Below, piece by piece: positions 26,846 to 35,662 of a DNA stretch of 64,000 nt. The DNA is taken from positions 1 through 64,000 of the forward strand of contig NZ_LN929838.1 of assembly GCF_001493375.1 (NCBI RefSeq), written 5' to 3'. The notes beneath the pieces were generated by a model, which was given only the letters and a program-made list of their open reading frames with translations, was not told the DNA's origin and did not search any database. A program made the position numbers and the translations under genes. Origin of the DNA: Streptomyces specialis (GTDB lineage Bacteria > Actinomycetota > Actinomycetes > Streptomycetales > Streptomycetaceae). The stretch's first letter is position 1, and every line of letters starts with the position of its first letter.

Positions 26846-27352
26846 TCAGGCGCTGGGGGACAGGCCGTCGTCCTCGTCGCTCATCAGGATGCGCAGCAGG
26901 GTGTAGCCGGGTGCGCGTTCGCCGGGGATGAGGTTGCCGGTGAAGACTTCCGCGTCGCCGAAGACGGGCTCGCCGTTGGGGCGACGGGTGTAGGGCACCA
27001 GGCCGTAGTCCACACCGTCGGTGATGTCGAAGGCCGTCCAGGTGATGGCCTCCTGTTCGCCCTCCCGCAGCGGGTGGTTGGAGACCGCGCGGGAGGCGAC
27101 GCCCTCCGGGGTGCGCAGCCAGACCTGGGGCACGGCGAAGACCCAGCGTGTAGCCCGGATGCGGCGGGCGTGGTCGGCGACCCGGCGTTCGAAGGCTTCG
27201 GCCGTCTCCTGGTCGCGAAGGTAGTCGAAGTCGGAGAGGGTGAGCGTCCGTTCCCCTTGCACGACGACGATCGCGGGACAGTCGCGGGCGTGGATGGCTC
27301 GCTCCAGCCGGCCGACGACATCGTCGAGCACGTCGAGCGTGGGCTCATTCAC
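26846..27352 (-). CDS. Unknown protein
   Basis: 168 residues from the GTG at 27352, inside the 3' end of the upstream gene. Mixed helix/strand content: PAIVVVQGERTLTLSDFDYL, TRWVFAVPQVWLRTPEGVAS, a TWTAFDITDGVDYGLVPYTR stretch and an acidic C-terminus (ILMSDEDDGLS). A GGGAGG site lies upstream. No family is recognised. It forms a two-gene unit with 27345-27593. Confidence 0.68.
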   Translation of the reverse strand: MNEPTLDVLDDVVGRLERAIHARDCPAIVVVQGERTLTLSDFDYLRDQETAEAFERRVADHARRIRATRWVFAVPQVWLRTPEGVASRAVSNHPLREGEQEAITWTAFDITDGVDYGLVPYTRRPNGEPVFGDAEVFTGNLIPGERAPGYTLLRILMSDEDDGLSPSA

Positions 27353-27593
27353 TGGCCGGTTCACCTCCCGCTCCGGGGCTGTGATCCTTCTTGTAGCCAT
27401 GGTAGGCGTCCATGATTTCCACCCGGGCGCGGTCGCCGAGGTGCGCGAGGTACAGCAACTGCCGCGTGATCTCGGCTCGCTGCTGACGCGCCATCCAGTT
27501 GCGGGCGTCATCCGGCTCGGCGCCGTTGAGTTCCTTCAGCGCGGACAGCAGCTCTTCGGCGGTCTGCACGGCCTGGTCCAAGTCGATCTTCAC
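27345..27593 (-). CDS. Small helical protein
   Basis: 82 residues, GTG start with GGGAG upstream. Predominantly helical (DQAVQTAEELLSALKELNGA; RQQRAEITRQLLYLAHLGDR) and may be coiled-coil. It overlaps the following gene by eight bases, which implies coupled translation. Confidence 0.65.
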   Translation of the reverse strand: MKIDLDQAVQTAEELLSALKELNGAEPDDARNWMARQQRAEITRQLLYLAHLGDRARVEIMDAYHGYKKDHSPGAGGEPASE

Positions 27594-28118
27594 CCGGCTT
27601 CTCCCTTCGGCTTACCGGCAGTCTGCCGCATCCGCAGGGCGTGACAAGCCGGTTCACCTGCGAGCGCTGCCGCCGACGTTGCTGAGGCGTCCGGGTGGGG
27701 CACCCTCGTGCTGGAAGCACGTCACGACCGCTGCCGCACTCACCGCTGCGTTACGTCGGACGCGGAGCTCGTGCAGCAGCCGGCCTCCGCCTCGGCCCGG
27801 CTTTGCGGCGCCTCCGGTGGGCTGGCCGCGGCGCCTTCCATCGCGAGCCGGTTACGGTGTGCAGCTCAACCCGGACTCCCTTCAGCTCGGCAGCCAGGCG
27901 CTGTTCCTCGGCGGCCAAGTGCTGTTCGATGTCCTCGTCGAGGCCCGCCTTCTTCCCTCCTGACGGCACCGGGGGTTGCGGGGCCGGGTGCGGCGGCTGA
28001 GCTGCCCGGTGTGGCCAGACGCCGGGCGGCGAAGGCGAGGAACTTCACGCGCGGAGGATGCCTCCCATGGGCGCGGTGGCCGACGCCGCTGCTGGGCTTG
28101 CGCCGACAGGCCGGGGGC
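27594..28118. other. Region without a confident gene
   Basis: The best candidate is a 72-codon minus-strand frame at 27751-27969 starting SGGKKAGLDEDIEQHLAAEE, whose first half is protein-like but whose second half is Arg/Pro-rich and probably out of frame. This neighbourhood shows repeated indels, so a broken small gene is likely. Confidence 0.35.
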
Positions 28119-28393
28119 TCAGGGGGCGGGGTTGAAGGGGAAGACGAAGGTGAAGGCGTCACTGCCGTCCCGGTCGTGGAGCCAGGTAATCGCATTGCCG
28201 TCGATGCGGCACCGCCGGCCCACGGCCAGACGGCCCGCCCGCCAGGCGGGGAGCCGTCGTCGTAGGTCATCACGCGGGGGCCGATGGAAGTGATCTGCCG
28301 GGGTCCAGAGCGTTCGGGGTAGCGGTGGTTGATGCAGCGGAACTCGCGGCACGCGCGGGCGCGGCGCTTGAACTCCGCGAGGCTGAGCGGCAT
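28119..28393 (-). pseudogene. Small unknown gene with a frameshift
   Basis: The N-terminal half (PLSLAEFKRRARACREFRCI ... RVMTYDDGSPPGGRAVWPW) and C-terminal half (RRCRIDGNAITWLHDRDGSD ... FVFPFNPAP) are each convincingly coding but in different frames. They join at about 28205-28225 with a single-base change. Together they would make a roughly 90-residue soluble protein of a type common in Streptomyces. A consensus error is as likely as a true mutation. Confidence 0.6.
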
Positions 28394-28473
28394 GGGCGAA
28401 GTCCCGTCCAGGGCAAGTGGCGTCCCGCTGGTGCGAGCGCGCGGGACGTACTGGCGTGCTAAGGGGGTCGGCG

Positions 28474-28590
28474 TCAGGTGTCGGGGGCCTGAGCCGATCG
28501 GGGAACGGGCGGTGGGGTCGAGGTGGAGCAGAGCCGGTAGAGGACGCCGGGGCCGGTGTCGGGCTCGGCTGGGGAAAGGTCATCCGGCAT
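28474..28590 (-). CDS. Very small protein coupled to the gene upstream
   Basis: 38 codons (MPDDLSPAEPDTGPGVLYRL ...). The ATG overlaps the last codons of the upstream frame (GATGCCGGATGA), the main evidence that it is translated. Pro/Thr-rich tail; no family recognised. Confidence 0.4.
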   Translation of the reverse strand: MPDDLSPAEPDTGPGVLYRLCSTSTPPPVPRSAQAPDT

Positions 28591-28988
28591 CGCCCTCCTC
28601 CGCCCCTCGCGCGCCGTGGGCCTCTTGGGCGACGGCGCGGAACGCGGACGGCGAGCAGGCGCCGCCCGGGCCCACGGCGGCGTCCGGATAGGCGCGCGGC
28701 CGGTCCTCGTCACCGCCGAAGTGGCCGTGCGCCGCGCACAGCACGGCGCTCAGCGGGCCGCGCTGCTCGGTCACCGCAGGGGTGTTCCCATACCCGGCGC
28801 GGGCCGCGGCGAACGCCTCCCGCAACTGGCCGAGGGGCAGAGCGTGCTGAGCCGGTCGTCCCGCAGCACGGTGAACGCGGCGATCAGCGTCTGCGCGAGA
28901 GCAACGGCCGGGGCCGGGTCACCGGGCCCGATGGCGGCGGTCGCCTTGTCCTGGTGGTCGGCCGGACGCGGGCGGCTTCCTCGGACAT
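28580..28988 (-). pseudogene. Small unknown gene broken by frameshifts
   Basis: Protein-like segments occur in successive frames: an ATG at 28988 (MSEEAARVRP), then DHQDKATAAIGPGDPAPAVA and LIAAFTVLRDDRLST, then, after a shift near 28840-28850, QLREAFAAARAGYGNTPAVT to GARGAEEGDAG. At least two single-base indels are needed to read one protein of about 135 residues. Given the assembly quality, sequencing error is the leading explanation. Confidence 0.5.
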
Positions 28989-29106
28989 GAGGGGCCGCCG
29001 CTCTGTCTGCCCCGGGCGTCGCAGTCGTTGAGCAGCGCACCGGGGGCGGGCTGACGGCCGCCGACTCCAGGGTGCGCTGGGCGGTGATCAGCGTGGACTC
29101 GGCGGG

Positions 29107-29586
29107 TCAGATCTCCCAGCTTTCGAAGACTGCGGCGATGACGCCGAGGTGCTGGAGCTGGCCGGCCAAGGCGTCGGCGGCGTCCCGCATGGCCACCGCC
29201 GTCTCGGTCTCGTTCCCGTCAGGGCCGGGCTCGGATTGCTCGAAGGCCCGGGCCGCGTCCCGGTAGGCGGTGGCGCGCCGGGTGAGCAGGTGCCGCTCAT
29301 CGGCCGGGATGATCACCGATCCGGGCGGGCCGACCACCAGGCCGAGGGAATCGGCGATGCGGTCGGCGTACTCGGTCCGCGCCCGCTGCTCGTCGTCGAA
29401 GTAACGGCCCTGGCGGCTGCCGCCGCCCACGGCCCAGGGCTGGTTCCGGCCGGGGGCGTGGGCGAGCACGAACTTGTCCGCCTCGGGCAGTCGGTAGCGT
29501 TCGATGATGGTGTAGTCGCCGTAGGTTCCGGACGGCTCGGAGCTGGCCCTCGGTACTGGTGGGCTCTCGTATTCAACTGTCGTCAG
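29107..29586 (-). CDS. Unknown protein, possible CTG start
   Basis: The frame from GTG 29469 gives 120 residues, but convincing coding continues upstream in frame: TTVEYESPPVPRASSEPSGT, then YGDYTIIERYRLPEADKFVL. No ATG, GTG or TTG lies before an in-frame stop. The natural beginning would be CTG-ACG-ACA (29586), possibly a miscalled ATG. The rest is soluble with a helical C-terminus (DAARAFEQSEPG; RDAADALAGQLQHLGVIAAV). The family is not recognised. Confidence 0.6.
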   Translation of the reverse strand: MTTVEYESPPVPRASSEPSGTYGDYTIIERYRLPEADKFVLAHAPGRNQPWAVGGGSRQGRYFDDEQRARTEYADRIADSLGLVVGPPGSVIIPADERHLLTRRATAYRDAARAFEQSEPGPDGNETETAVAMRDAADALAGQLQHLGVIAAVFESWEI

Positions 29587-29746
29587 TTCTGCTGGGAGCC
29601 CGCTCTGCCGATCACCTTGTGTGGTTGCCGAGGCTGTTGCTCACTGCTGTGCCTGGTCGACGCCGTGCAGCCACCGAGGCCGTCTGTCCGCCCCGGCAGG
29701 TCACTCGAAGTGCTCCGCCGCGTACCAGATTGGGCAATGATGAGGG

Positions 29747-30091
29747 ATGACGATTAAGCGTGTGGTGGCAATCGTGACGTGTGCGGTGGTCGCCATCTTG
29801 GGGTGGGTGTTCGCCGTCTCACAGTGGGAGACAGCGAGCCGGATCGCGACGGTGGCCTCCGCACTCGGAGGTGTGGCGGCGGTCGGCATCGGGATCTGGG
29901 CAGCGCTCCCTGGAGCTGGGCAAGGCGGTACTGCCGTCCGTTACACCAGTCCTGCGAGGACAACAGGTCTGGGTGACGCGGTCAGCGGATACCAGGGAAA
30001 GAAGTCTTCGGGCCCCGTCACTGTTGAGCGAACGGGTCCTGCCGAAGCTACAGGTGAAGGCAACGCCATCAGTGGATACAGCGAGAAGTGA
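29747..30091 (+). CDS. Small two-helix membrane protein
   Basis: 114 residues. Two membrane segments: VVAIVTCAVVAILGWVFAV (about 6-24) and IATVASALGGVAAVGIGIWA (about 33-52). The cytoplasmic or external tail contains two related short motifs, GLGDAVSGYQG and GEGNAISGYSE. The gene's stop lies 23 bases before the next gene, which begins with a glycine-rich motif of similar flavour, so the two probably form one unit. Confidence 0.65.
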   Translation: MTIKRVVAIVTCAVVAILGWVFAVSQWETASRIATVASALGGVAAVGIGIWAALPGAGQGGTAVRYTSPARTTGLGDAVSGYQGKKSSGPVTVERTGPAEATGEGNAISGYSEK

Positions 30092-30113
30092 CGCCGATAG
30101 GAGGCCGTTCGAC

Positions 30114-30635
30114 GTGGTGGGACGACAGCGACGCGTCGAGGTTCGGGACACCGGGGCGGCCACTTCCGGACCCGGAGGGGTGTCGATTAGCGGTAGTCAC
30201 AGCGGCGACATCACCACCGTGCAAGTACACGTGGCACAGGGTGCCTGTCACAGAGATGACCCCAACGAGAGGGCGAACGAGGCTGTCATTGCCTTCCTCC
30301 AGTCGAGCTGGGAGTTCGCGGAGGCGGCTCACCTCCCATGGGAATCCAACCCGCTGGTTCCCCGATGGGACCGCGAGAGGCTTGCCCAACTAGGCCGTGT
30401 CGTCGAGCAGAACGGGACCCGTGTGCGCGTACTGTGCCCCGACCTCACTGGCTGGGTGGACAGCATGAACAAGGGACTGAGGATGGTGGATCAGGGAATC
30501 GAGGAGTGGTCCAATCCGGAGATCGACAAGCCGTCGTTCTTCCCCACTGTGGCGATGCCTCACCTGGTCGAGACCCTGAAAGGGCTTGAGGCTTACCTCG
30601 CCGAGCTGGGCGGTGAGCCCACCACCTCTTCCTGA
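30114..30635 (+). CDS. Unknown protein with glycine-rich N-terminal motif
   Basis: 173 residues from GTG 30114, preceded by GGAGG nine bases upstream. The N-terminus has SGPGGVSISGSHSGDITTVQ, a motif resembling the G-x-I-S-G-x-x-S-G-D-I stretches found in actinobacterial effector-associated and STAND-linked proteins. The rest is helical with many Trp (FLQSSWEFAEAAHLPWESNP; LTGWVDSMNKGLRMVDQGIE). Likely partner of the membrane protein just upstream. Function unknown. Confidence 0.65.
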   Translation: MVGRQRRVEVRDTGAATSGPGGVSISGSHSGDITTVQVHVAQGACHRDDPNERANEAVIAFLQSSWEFAEAAHLPWESNPLVPRWDRERLAQLGRVVEQNGTRVRVLCPDLTGWVDSMNKGLRMVDQGIEEWSNPEIDKPSFFPTVAMPHLVETLKGLEAYLAELGGEPTTSS

Positions 30636-30643
30636 CCTCCCCT

Positions 30644-31758
30644 TCAACTGCGGTCGCCGGTTCTCCGAGGAGCCCAACCGGCCGGTGACCTTGTGTGATC
30701 TCCAGGGGCGTATCGGCTCCATGTTCCGCCGGTCTCGTTGCGGAGCCGGGTGGTGGTCTTGTGGTGGTAGCCGAGGGCGTCCGCGACGACGGGAGCGGGC
30801 AGTTCGAGGAGTTGCTGGCGGATGGCGGCGCCGCGGGCTGCGGCGACCGGGACCCCGACCTCGTTCAGGAGCGCGGAGAGATGATCCGGGCGGGACGGCT
30901 GGCCCGCCCGGCGGCCCGGGAAGAGCCAGCGGGACGCCGGGTTGGCGGCGGTGCTCATGTTGTCGCGGTTCGCGATGTGCTCCAGCAGCAGGTCGGCGAC
31001 CGGTTCGGGAACGGGCAAGGCTGGCTCCCCGAGCCGCAGCAGCACGGTGTCGCCGTCGCGGATCACGTCGTCGACGGTGAGCCGGCTGATGCGGCTCACG
31101 GGTTGTGCGTAGAGGAGCACGATGGCCCCGGCGACACGGAGACGCATCGAAATCTCCGTGTCGGTTAGCAGTCGGCCGAGGGCATCGAGGCGCTCGTCCT
31201 GGCTCAGTGCGGCCCGCCGGGAGACCTTCATGGCGGGGATGGAGAGGGAACGTCGGCAGTGGCGACCCTGCATGGCCCAGTTGAGGAAGGCTCTCAGGCA
31301 GGTGCGGGCGTGCTCGGTGTTCTCGGCGAACCAGGCGTCGACGTCGATCTGGCCGCAGGATGCGAGGGTGCTGTTCCGCTCACCGAGCCATTGCAGGAAG
31401 GCGGTCGCGTACTTGATCTGCTCGGCGGCGAACCGCCGGATGCTGGGTGTGATGTGGCTGCGCTCGGCGCGGGTCCGCAGTCGAGGGAGGACGCGCCAGG
31501 TCGCGAAGAGCCTGATCGTTTTGGCGTGCCCGGGGTCGGTGATGCTGGTCAGGTGGCCGGGAAGCCAGCGCTGGAAAGAGCAGAGGTACTTGTCGATCGC
31601 GGGCAGGTGCCCCGTGTCCGGACGGCGCGGTCCGAGCAGGTCCGGCAGACGTATCCGTCCGGCCAGGTGCCGGCCTTGTGCCTGTGGCGGCCGCAGCGGC
31701 CGCACTCGGCCATGTACCAGCGCTCGTACTGGTCGTCGGTGGCGTAGGTGCGGGTCAT
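30644..31758 (-). CDS. Zinc-ribbon tyrosine recombinase-like protein, frameshifted
   Basis: Third gene of the coupled recombinase trio (ATGA overlap with XRE at 31755-31758). The N-terminal zinc ribbon is YMAECGRCGRHRHKAGTWPD with CRTC. The frame then breaks at a GGGG run near 31607-31612: reading one base differently joins DRAVRTRG to HLPAIDKYLCSFQRWLPGHL. The C-terminal half resembles a tyrosine recombinase: arginine region LLYAQPVSRISRLTVDD and a final SRYAPGDH, but the HxxR box is weak (GYHHKTTTRL). It may be an accessory or inactive recombinase. Confidence 0.75.
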
Positions 31759-32090
31759 GCGTCGGGCAGGATGCGGGCGGCGCGGGGTCGCAGCTTCGCG
31801 ACGTTCGCGGGCGGGGTGGGCAGGTCGCCGGTGGCGGTCTTGCGGACCCCGGCGTTCTCGGCGGTGGTGGCCACGAGGTCGGCCGGGGTGCAGGAGAGGA
31901 TGTCGCAGAGCGCGGCCATGACCTGCAATGACAGGCGTTCCGGGGTGCCGGAGACCAGGCGGTGGACCTGGGAGGCGGACAGGTCGATGCCGCGTTCGTG
32001 CAGCAGCGGCACCAGTTCGGTGGCCGTGAAGATCTGGTGCTGGGCCATGACCTCGCGCAGCCGCCAGGTGTATCCGACCTTGCGTTTCAT
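31755..32090 (-). CDS. XRE-family HTH regulator within recombinase trio
   Basis: 111 residues. Cro/CI-type helix-turn-helix: TELVPLLHERGIDLSASQVH, then RLVSGTPERLSLQVMAALCD and ILSCTPADLV, a domain common in small regulators. The ATG overlaps the stop of the integrase (32087) and its own stop overlaps the next recombinase, so all three are co-translated. It probably controls the trio, perhaps through the inverted repeat at 33241-33275. Confidence 0.88.
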   Translation of the reverse strand: MKRKVGYTWRLREVMAQHQIFTATELVPLLHERGIDLSASQVHRLVSGTPERLSLQVMAALCDILSCTPADLVATTAENAGVRKTATGDLPTPPANVAKLRPRAARILPDA

Positions 32091-33238
32091 GTTTGCCTCC
32101 CGGGCTGGGTCTGGAGGGCCGCGGCGATGGTGGAGTCCAGGTGCCGCCGCAAGGTGCGGGTGCGGAAGTCCGAGGACACGCAGGTGTAGAGCGAGGTGGT
32201 ACTGGCGTGCTCGTGGCCGACTTGCTCCTGGACGAAGCGGGGGTCCCAGCCGTCCTCGATCAGGTGGGTGACGTAGGACCTGCGGAAGGAGTGGAAGTCC
32301 AGGCCGTCGTCCAGGCCGAGGGCCTTGCGGTAGGCGATGAAGCGGGAGTTGAGCCGCTGGCAACCGATCCGCAGGCCCCGTTCGGAGGGCCAGGCCGCCG
32401 GGTTGTTGTCGGTGCCGAACAGTGGGCGGACCTCGGTGAACCATTCGTCCAGGACGTCGGGGGTCCAGTCGAACACGGTCAGCACTCCGCGGCGCTTGGG
32501 CGGCGAGCCCTTCTTGGCCTTTCCGAACCGGACCTGGCACCGGCCGTACTCGCCGTACTCGCCGCCGTGCGGGTTGCGGCCGAAGTCGGCGGCGTCGAGC
32601 ATCCGCGTCTCGTTGCGCCGCGTCCCGTAGGCGTAGGCGGTCTTGAACAGGGTCGCGTCGCGGAAGGCTGGCAGCCAGCCCTTGCGGCCGAAGGCCCGGA
32701 TGCGGGCGACCTCGTCGTCGCAGTGCGCGAAGAAGGCGTGCAGCTCGGCCTTGGTGAACGCGCGCTTCTTAGCGTCTGCCTCGTTGTCCTGGACGTGCAC
32801 CGCGGTGTTCCACTCGTGCACCACCTGCACCGGGTGGGTGCCGAACCGCTCTTCGCAGGTCGCCGTCCACTCGTAGAGCGGATCCGTGATGAAGTGGCAG
32901 AACGACCGCACGGCCTCGGAGTACGAGCGGATCGTCGAGCGCTTCAGTTCTCGCAGTGAGCGCAGGTCACCGAGCCACTCGTCGACCATCGCCGGCGTCC
33001 AGTGCCAGGGGTAGGCGTTCACGTAGGCCGCGAACGCCTTGACCGTGTTCTCCCGGCCCTCCACGGTCGTCCGGGCCAGATTCCGCGCGAGCTGCTGGTT
33101 GGCGAACCCGGTCAGCATCGCCGCGAAGACCTGTTCCTCCGGCCGCAGCAACGCGACCCCGTCGACCAAGTGCAGCCTCGCCGCCCCCGGTATCGACTCG
33201 TTGAACCCCACCGCTTCACCACATTCCGTGACTCGCAT
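32087..33238 (-). CDS. Tyrosine recombinase (integrase) of the recombinase trio
   Basis: 383 residues with a complete catalytic set: arginine in YAYGTRRNETRML, lysine region GKAKKGSPPKRRG, HSFRRSYVTHL (H and second R), GHEHASTTSLYTCV (H and nucleophile Y). The SAM-like core-binding domain occupies about 30-150. First gene of a three-gene unit with the XRE regulator and the zinc-ribbon recombinase. The ATG lies next to a palindromic repeat. Sequence and context suggest a small transposon-like or integrated element independent of the integrase at 1-952. Confidence 0.94.
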   Translation of the reverse strand: MRVTECGEAVGFNESIPGAARLHLVDGVALLRPEEQVFAAMLTGFANQQLARNLARTTVEGRENTVKAFAAYVNAYPWHWTPAMVDEWLGDLRSLRELKRSTIRSYSEAVRSFCHFITDPLYEWTATCEERFGTHPVQVVHEWNTAVHVQDNEADAKKRAFTKAELHAFFAHCDDEVARIRAFGRKGWLPAFRDATLFKTAYAYGTRRNETRMLDAADFGRNPHGGEYGEYGRCQVRFGKAKKGSPPKRRGVLTVFDWTPDVLDEWFTEVRPLFGTDNNPAAWPSERGLRIGCQRLNSRFIAYRKALGLDDGLDFHSFRRSYVTHLIEDGWDPRFVQEQVGHEHASTTSLYTCVSSDFRTRTLRRHLDSTIAAALQTQPGRQT

Positions 33239-33275
33239 CAGATGCGAGAAAACCGCATCCTATGCGAGACGTCAG
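33239..33275. promoter_or_regulatory. Operator-like repeat before the recombinase trio
   Basis: TGCGAGAAAACCGCATCC followed by TATGCGAGA, with another ATGCGAG at the start codon: repeated ATGCGAGA boxes in direct and inverted arrangement immediately upstream of the integrase. This is a plausible site for the trio's XRE regulator. Confidence 0.5.
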
Positions 33276-33718
33276 CGAAGCCCCAGGTCAGCCCCCTGCA
33301 CGGGTCGCAGCGACGCCCGAGAGACGGGTATTGTCACCGCCAGAAGCCGCGCTCAAGTCCGCAGGCCCACAGCACGATTACCCTCTTCCTCCGGGCAGAT
33401 TCACTGACTGTCGCGAGTTCGCATCCGATGCAATTGGCGGCGCTCGGAGTATCCGAACGGCAATTAGCGGTAGCCGCTGACCTGGATCATGGTCCTGTCG
33501 GGACGAGGGCGCTGACGCGGGTTTCGTACTCGCGGCGGGCCTCATGAGTAGCAGATGGGTATGCTGCTCATGGCAGATAGCGCCTGCCCGCTCCGAGTCA
33601 CGGTGGCCCACGTCCGCCGTGGCGGCGAAGACAAGGTTCTCCGAATCGCGCCCAGCACTTCCGCCAGGTCATCAGACATCCGTGCGGGGAACGTGGGCAG
33701 CCCTGCTAGGAGCACCCG
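33276..33718. other. Intergenic region
   Basis: Divergent gap with several open frames that lack ribosome sites. GCATCCGATGCA at 33421 echoes the ATGCG boxes of the neighbouring operator. No gene is supported. Confidence 0.35.
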
Positions 33719-34180
33719 ATGACCCAGAACCACCGTCAGAAGTTGTGGATTCGCGCTTACCAGGCCGCCACCGGTACGACGTACTTGAACGCTCGACGCC
33801 GCCAGCTCAACTGGCCGACCCTGGCCAAAGTGATGGAGGAGCACGAGAGGCTCGGCAACTTCGGCATCGGCGTCTTCAGCTCCCCTCGCCTGGCCCCCGA
33901 GCAGCGGCGCGCCGAACTCGCCGTCGAGCGCGAGCGCCTGCGGCGCAATGAGGACCTCGTCGTGAAGCCGGCCCTGTGGCTGCGCGACAACATCAGGCCG
34001 ATCAAGCCCCCCACCGCCGGTAGCTACGGTGTGAAGCACTTGATCGAGCGGGAAACTGGCGCCTACCTGCCCAACGGCGTGCTCATCGCCTCCGCGTTCA
34101 TCGTCGGGTATCCCTTCAGGTATGACCAGCCGAACGTGCGGTTCGGCATGAGCCAGCGCGACCTGAACAAGCTGAGGTGA
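33719..34180 (+). CDS. Unknown protein
   Basis: 153 residues, ATG preceded by AGGAGCACCC. A soluble basic N-terminus (KLWIRAYQAATGTTYLNARR) is followed by ELAVERERLRRNEDLVVKPA and GVKHLIERETGAYLPNGVLI then ASAFIVGYPFRYD. The general layout resembles small proteins recurrent in Streptomyces mobile elements; no function is known to me. Confidence 0.65.
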   Translation: MTQNHRQKLWIRAYQAATGTTYLNARRRQLNWPTLAKVMEEHERLGNFGIGVFSSPRLAPEQRRAELAVERERLRRNEDLVVKPALWLRDNIRPIKPPTAGSYGVKHLIERETGAYLPNGVLIASAFIVGYPFRYDQPNVRFGMSQRDLNKLR

Positions 34181-34368
34181 GCGCGGGCTCCCGCCCTGCA
34201 GACCGGGCCCTCGGCGTGCGCCGTGGGGCCCAGCCCTTCTCAGGCTGGCTTGGGGTCCGGCGTCGGGAACATCGGTACAGCGGTTATGGGGTCTGACCCA
34301 GATACGCCCGGAAGCCGCCAGTAGTTGGCCCCGGAGTCCTTGCTCAGACACCAGCCGCAAGGTGGCGG

Positions 34369-34530
34369 TCAGGACTTCGTGACCTTGGCCTTCTTCGGCT
34401 GGCGGGGGACGGTCTTGGCTCTGTCGAGGTGTCCGTACACCGTTGACCGGGGCACGCCGAAGAGGTCGGCGATCTGCTGTGTCGAGGAACAGTCGCCGTC
34501 TCTTCCTTCATCTCCGCCGGCGAGTTGCTG
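34369..34530 (-). pseudogene. Remnant of a serine recombinase (C-terminal HTH only)
   Basis: The minus-strand frame reads SSTQQIADLFGVPRSTVYGH then LDRAKTVPRQPKKAKVTKS and a stop: the helix-turn-helix tail of Hin/resolvase-type recombinases. The catalytic domain is absent; upstream sequence gives only a short tail-like linker (NQQLAGGDEGRDGDC). It is unrelated to the intact recombinase at 35663-36670. Confidence 0.65.
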
Positions 34531-34573
34531 GTTCGCGCGAGGCCCGGCGGGGGTCGCGCCACGCGCGAAGCCA

Positions 34574-35251
34574 TCAGGTCGTCAGCGCCTCCTCGTCCTG
34601 GTCGCCGATCGCCGCGCGCTCCATGCTCAGCATCACGCGCCGGACCGCCGCCTCCTCGTCCTGGTCGAGGTGGACGGGGCTGTTCCCGGCACGTCGCAGC
34701 ACTTCGGAGAGCATCGCGTGGTTCGCGGCGCCGCGCGGGCCTTCGAAAGGCGAGCACAGGACCGGCGACAGCGCCTGCCGCGCCCAGTGCGCGAGGTTGG
34801 CCGCTTCCCCCTGGGGCCACTGGTAGCCGTGCTCCGGCGCGAGTTCGCTCAGCGCCTGCGTCAGCGCCTCGAATCCCGGCCCGGGGCACGGGCTGGCCGC
34901 GCGGTCGAGGGCGTCGGCAAACGTGGTCAGGGGCGCCAGGTCTGCTTCGGCCACCTCAATGGCGGCCAGGTGCACCACCCGTCCGCCGTCGGCGCCGAGC
35001 AGCAGGGGCACGCCAGGCAGGTCGTCCTCCAGCTCCTCCATCAGCTCCACTGTCCCTTCGGGCAGCGCGTCGAGGACGCGCCGGTACGCCTGGTAGACCT
35101 CCTCGATGGGCGCCGCGGGGATCGGTACCCCCTCGTGGCCCGGGATCAGCGCGCTGGGCCGGAGCGCCAGGAGCAGCGGGTCCTCCAGCTCGTACAAGCC
35201 GTCCAAGGCGTCCGGCACGATGGGCAGCGACAGGGTGCGGGTGGGTGCCAT
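34574..35251 (-). CDS. Unknown acidic protein
   Basis: 225 residues. Starts APTRTLSLPIVPDALDGLYE and includes the acidic stretch TVELMEELEDDLPGVPLLLG and DQDEEAAVRRVMLSMERAAI. No membrane or catalytic motif. No clear ribosome site precedes the ATG, so the start is less certain. It stands alone on this strand. Confidence 0.6.
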   Translation of the reverse strand: MAPTRTLSLPIVPDALDGLYELEDPLLLALRPSALIPGHEGVPIPAAPIEEVYQAYRRVLDALPEGTVELMEELEDDLPGVPLLLGADGGRVVHLAAIEVAEADLAPLTTFADALDRAASPCPGPGFEALTQALSELAPEHGYQWPQGEAANLAHWARQALSPVLCSPFEGPRGAANHAMLSEVLRRAGNSPVHLDQDEEAAVRRVMLSMERAAIGDQDEEALTT

Positions 35252-35388
35252 CGGGTTTTCTCGGGTTGAGGGGCGGGTGACGTTCCGTCAGCCTCCCATG
35301 CGGGAGGGGTTCCGGGCACCGGGCCGGTTGGTGTCCGAACGGGTTTTAGCGGTAGTTGGCGGAGTCAGGGCTGGGTAGCGTCCGGCCT

Positions 35389-35613
35389 GTGAATGAAGAG
35401 CAGGAGATCCGTGCCCAAGCCCTGAACCTGGCCGTCCGCACGCTGGCGGTGCTGTATCCGAACGGCGACTTGGCCAACCATCCGGCTGCCATCACGGACG
35501 ACGTGCTGTCTCTGGCCCCTTACATGGCCGACTACATCAAGTCTGGCAAGTTCGACCGCCAGTCCCTTCTGCGGCACTGTCCCGGAGGGGACCTTCACCG
35601 GAGGCCGGTCTGA
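35389..35613 (+). CDS. Small unknown protein
   Basis: 74 residues from GTG 35389 (NEEQEIRAQALNLAVRTLAV then LYPNGDLANHPAAITDDVLS). Helical and soluble. The 5' extension to 35356 is less protein-like. Confidence 0.5.
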   Translation: MNEEQEIRAQALNLAVRTLAVLYPNGDLANHPAAITDDVLSLAPYMADYIKSGKFDRQSLLRHCPGGDLHRRPV

Positions 35614-35662
35614 CATCCGTGGCCTGTACGGCATTCGGGGACGGTTGCGCCAGTCCGCAGGC

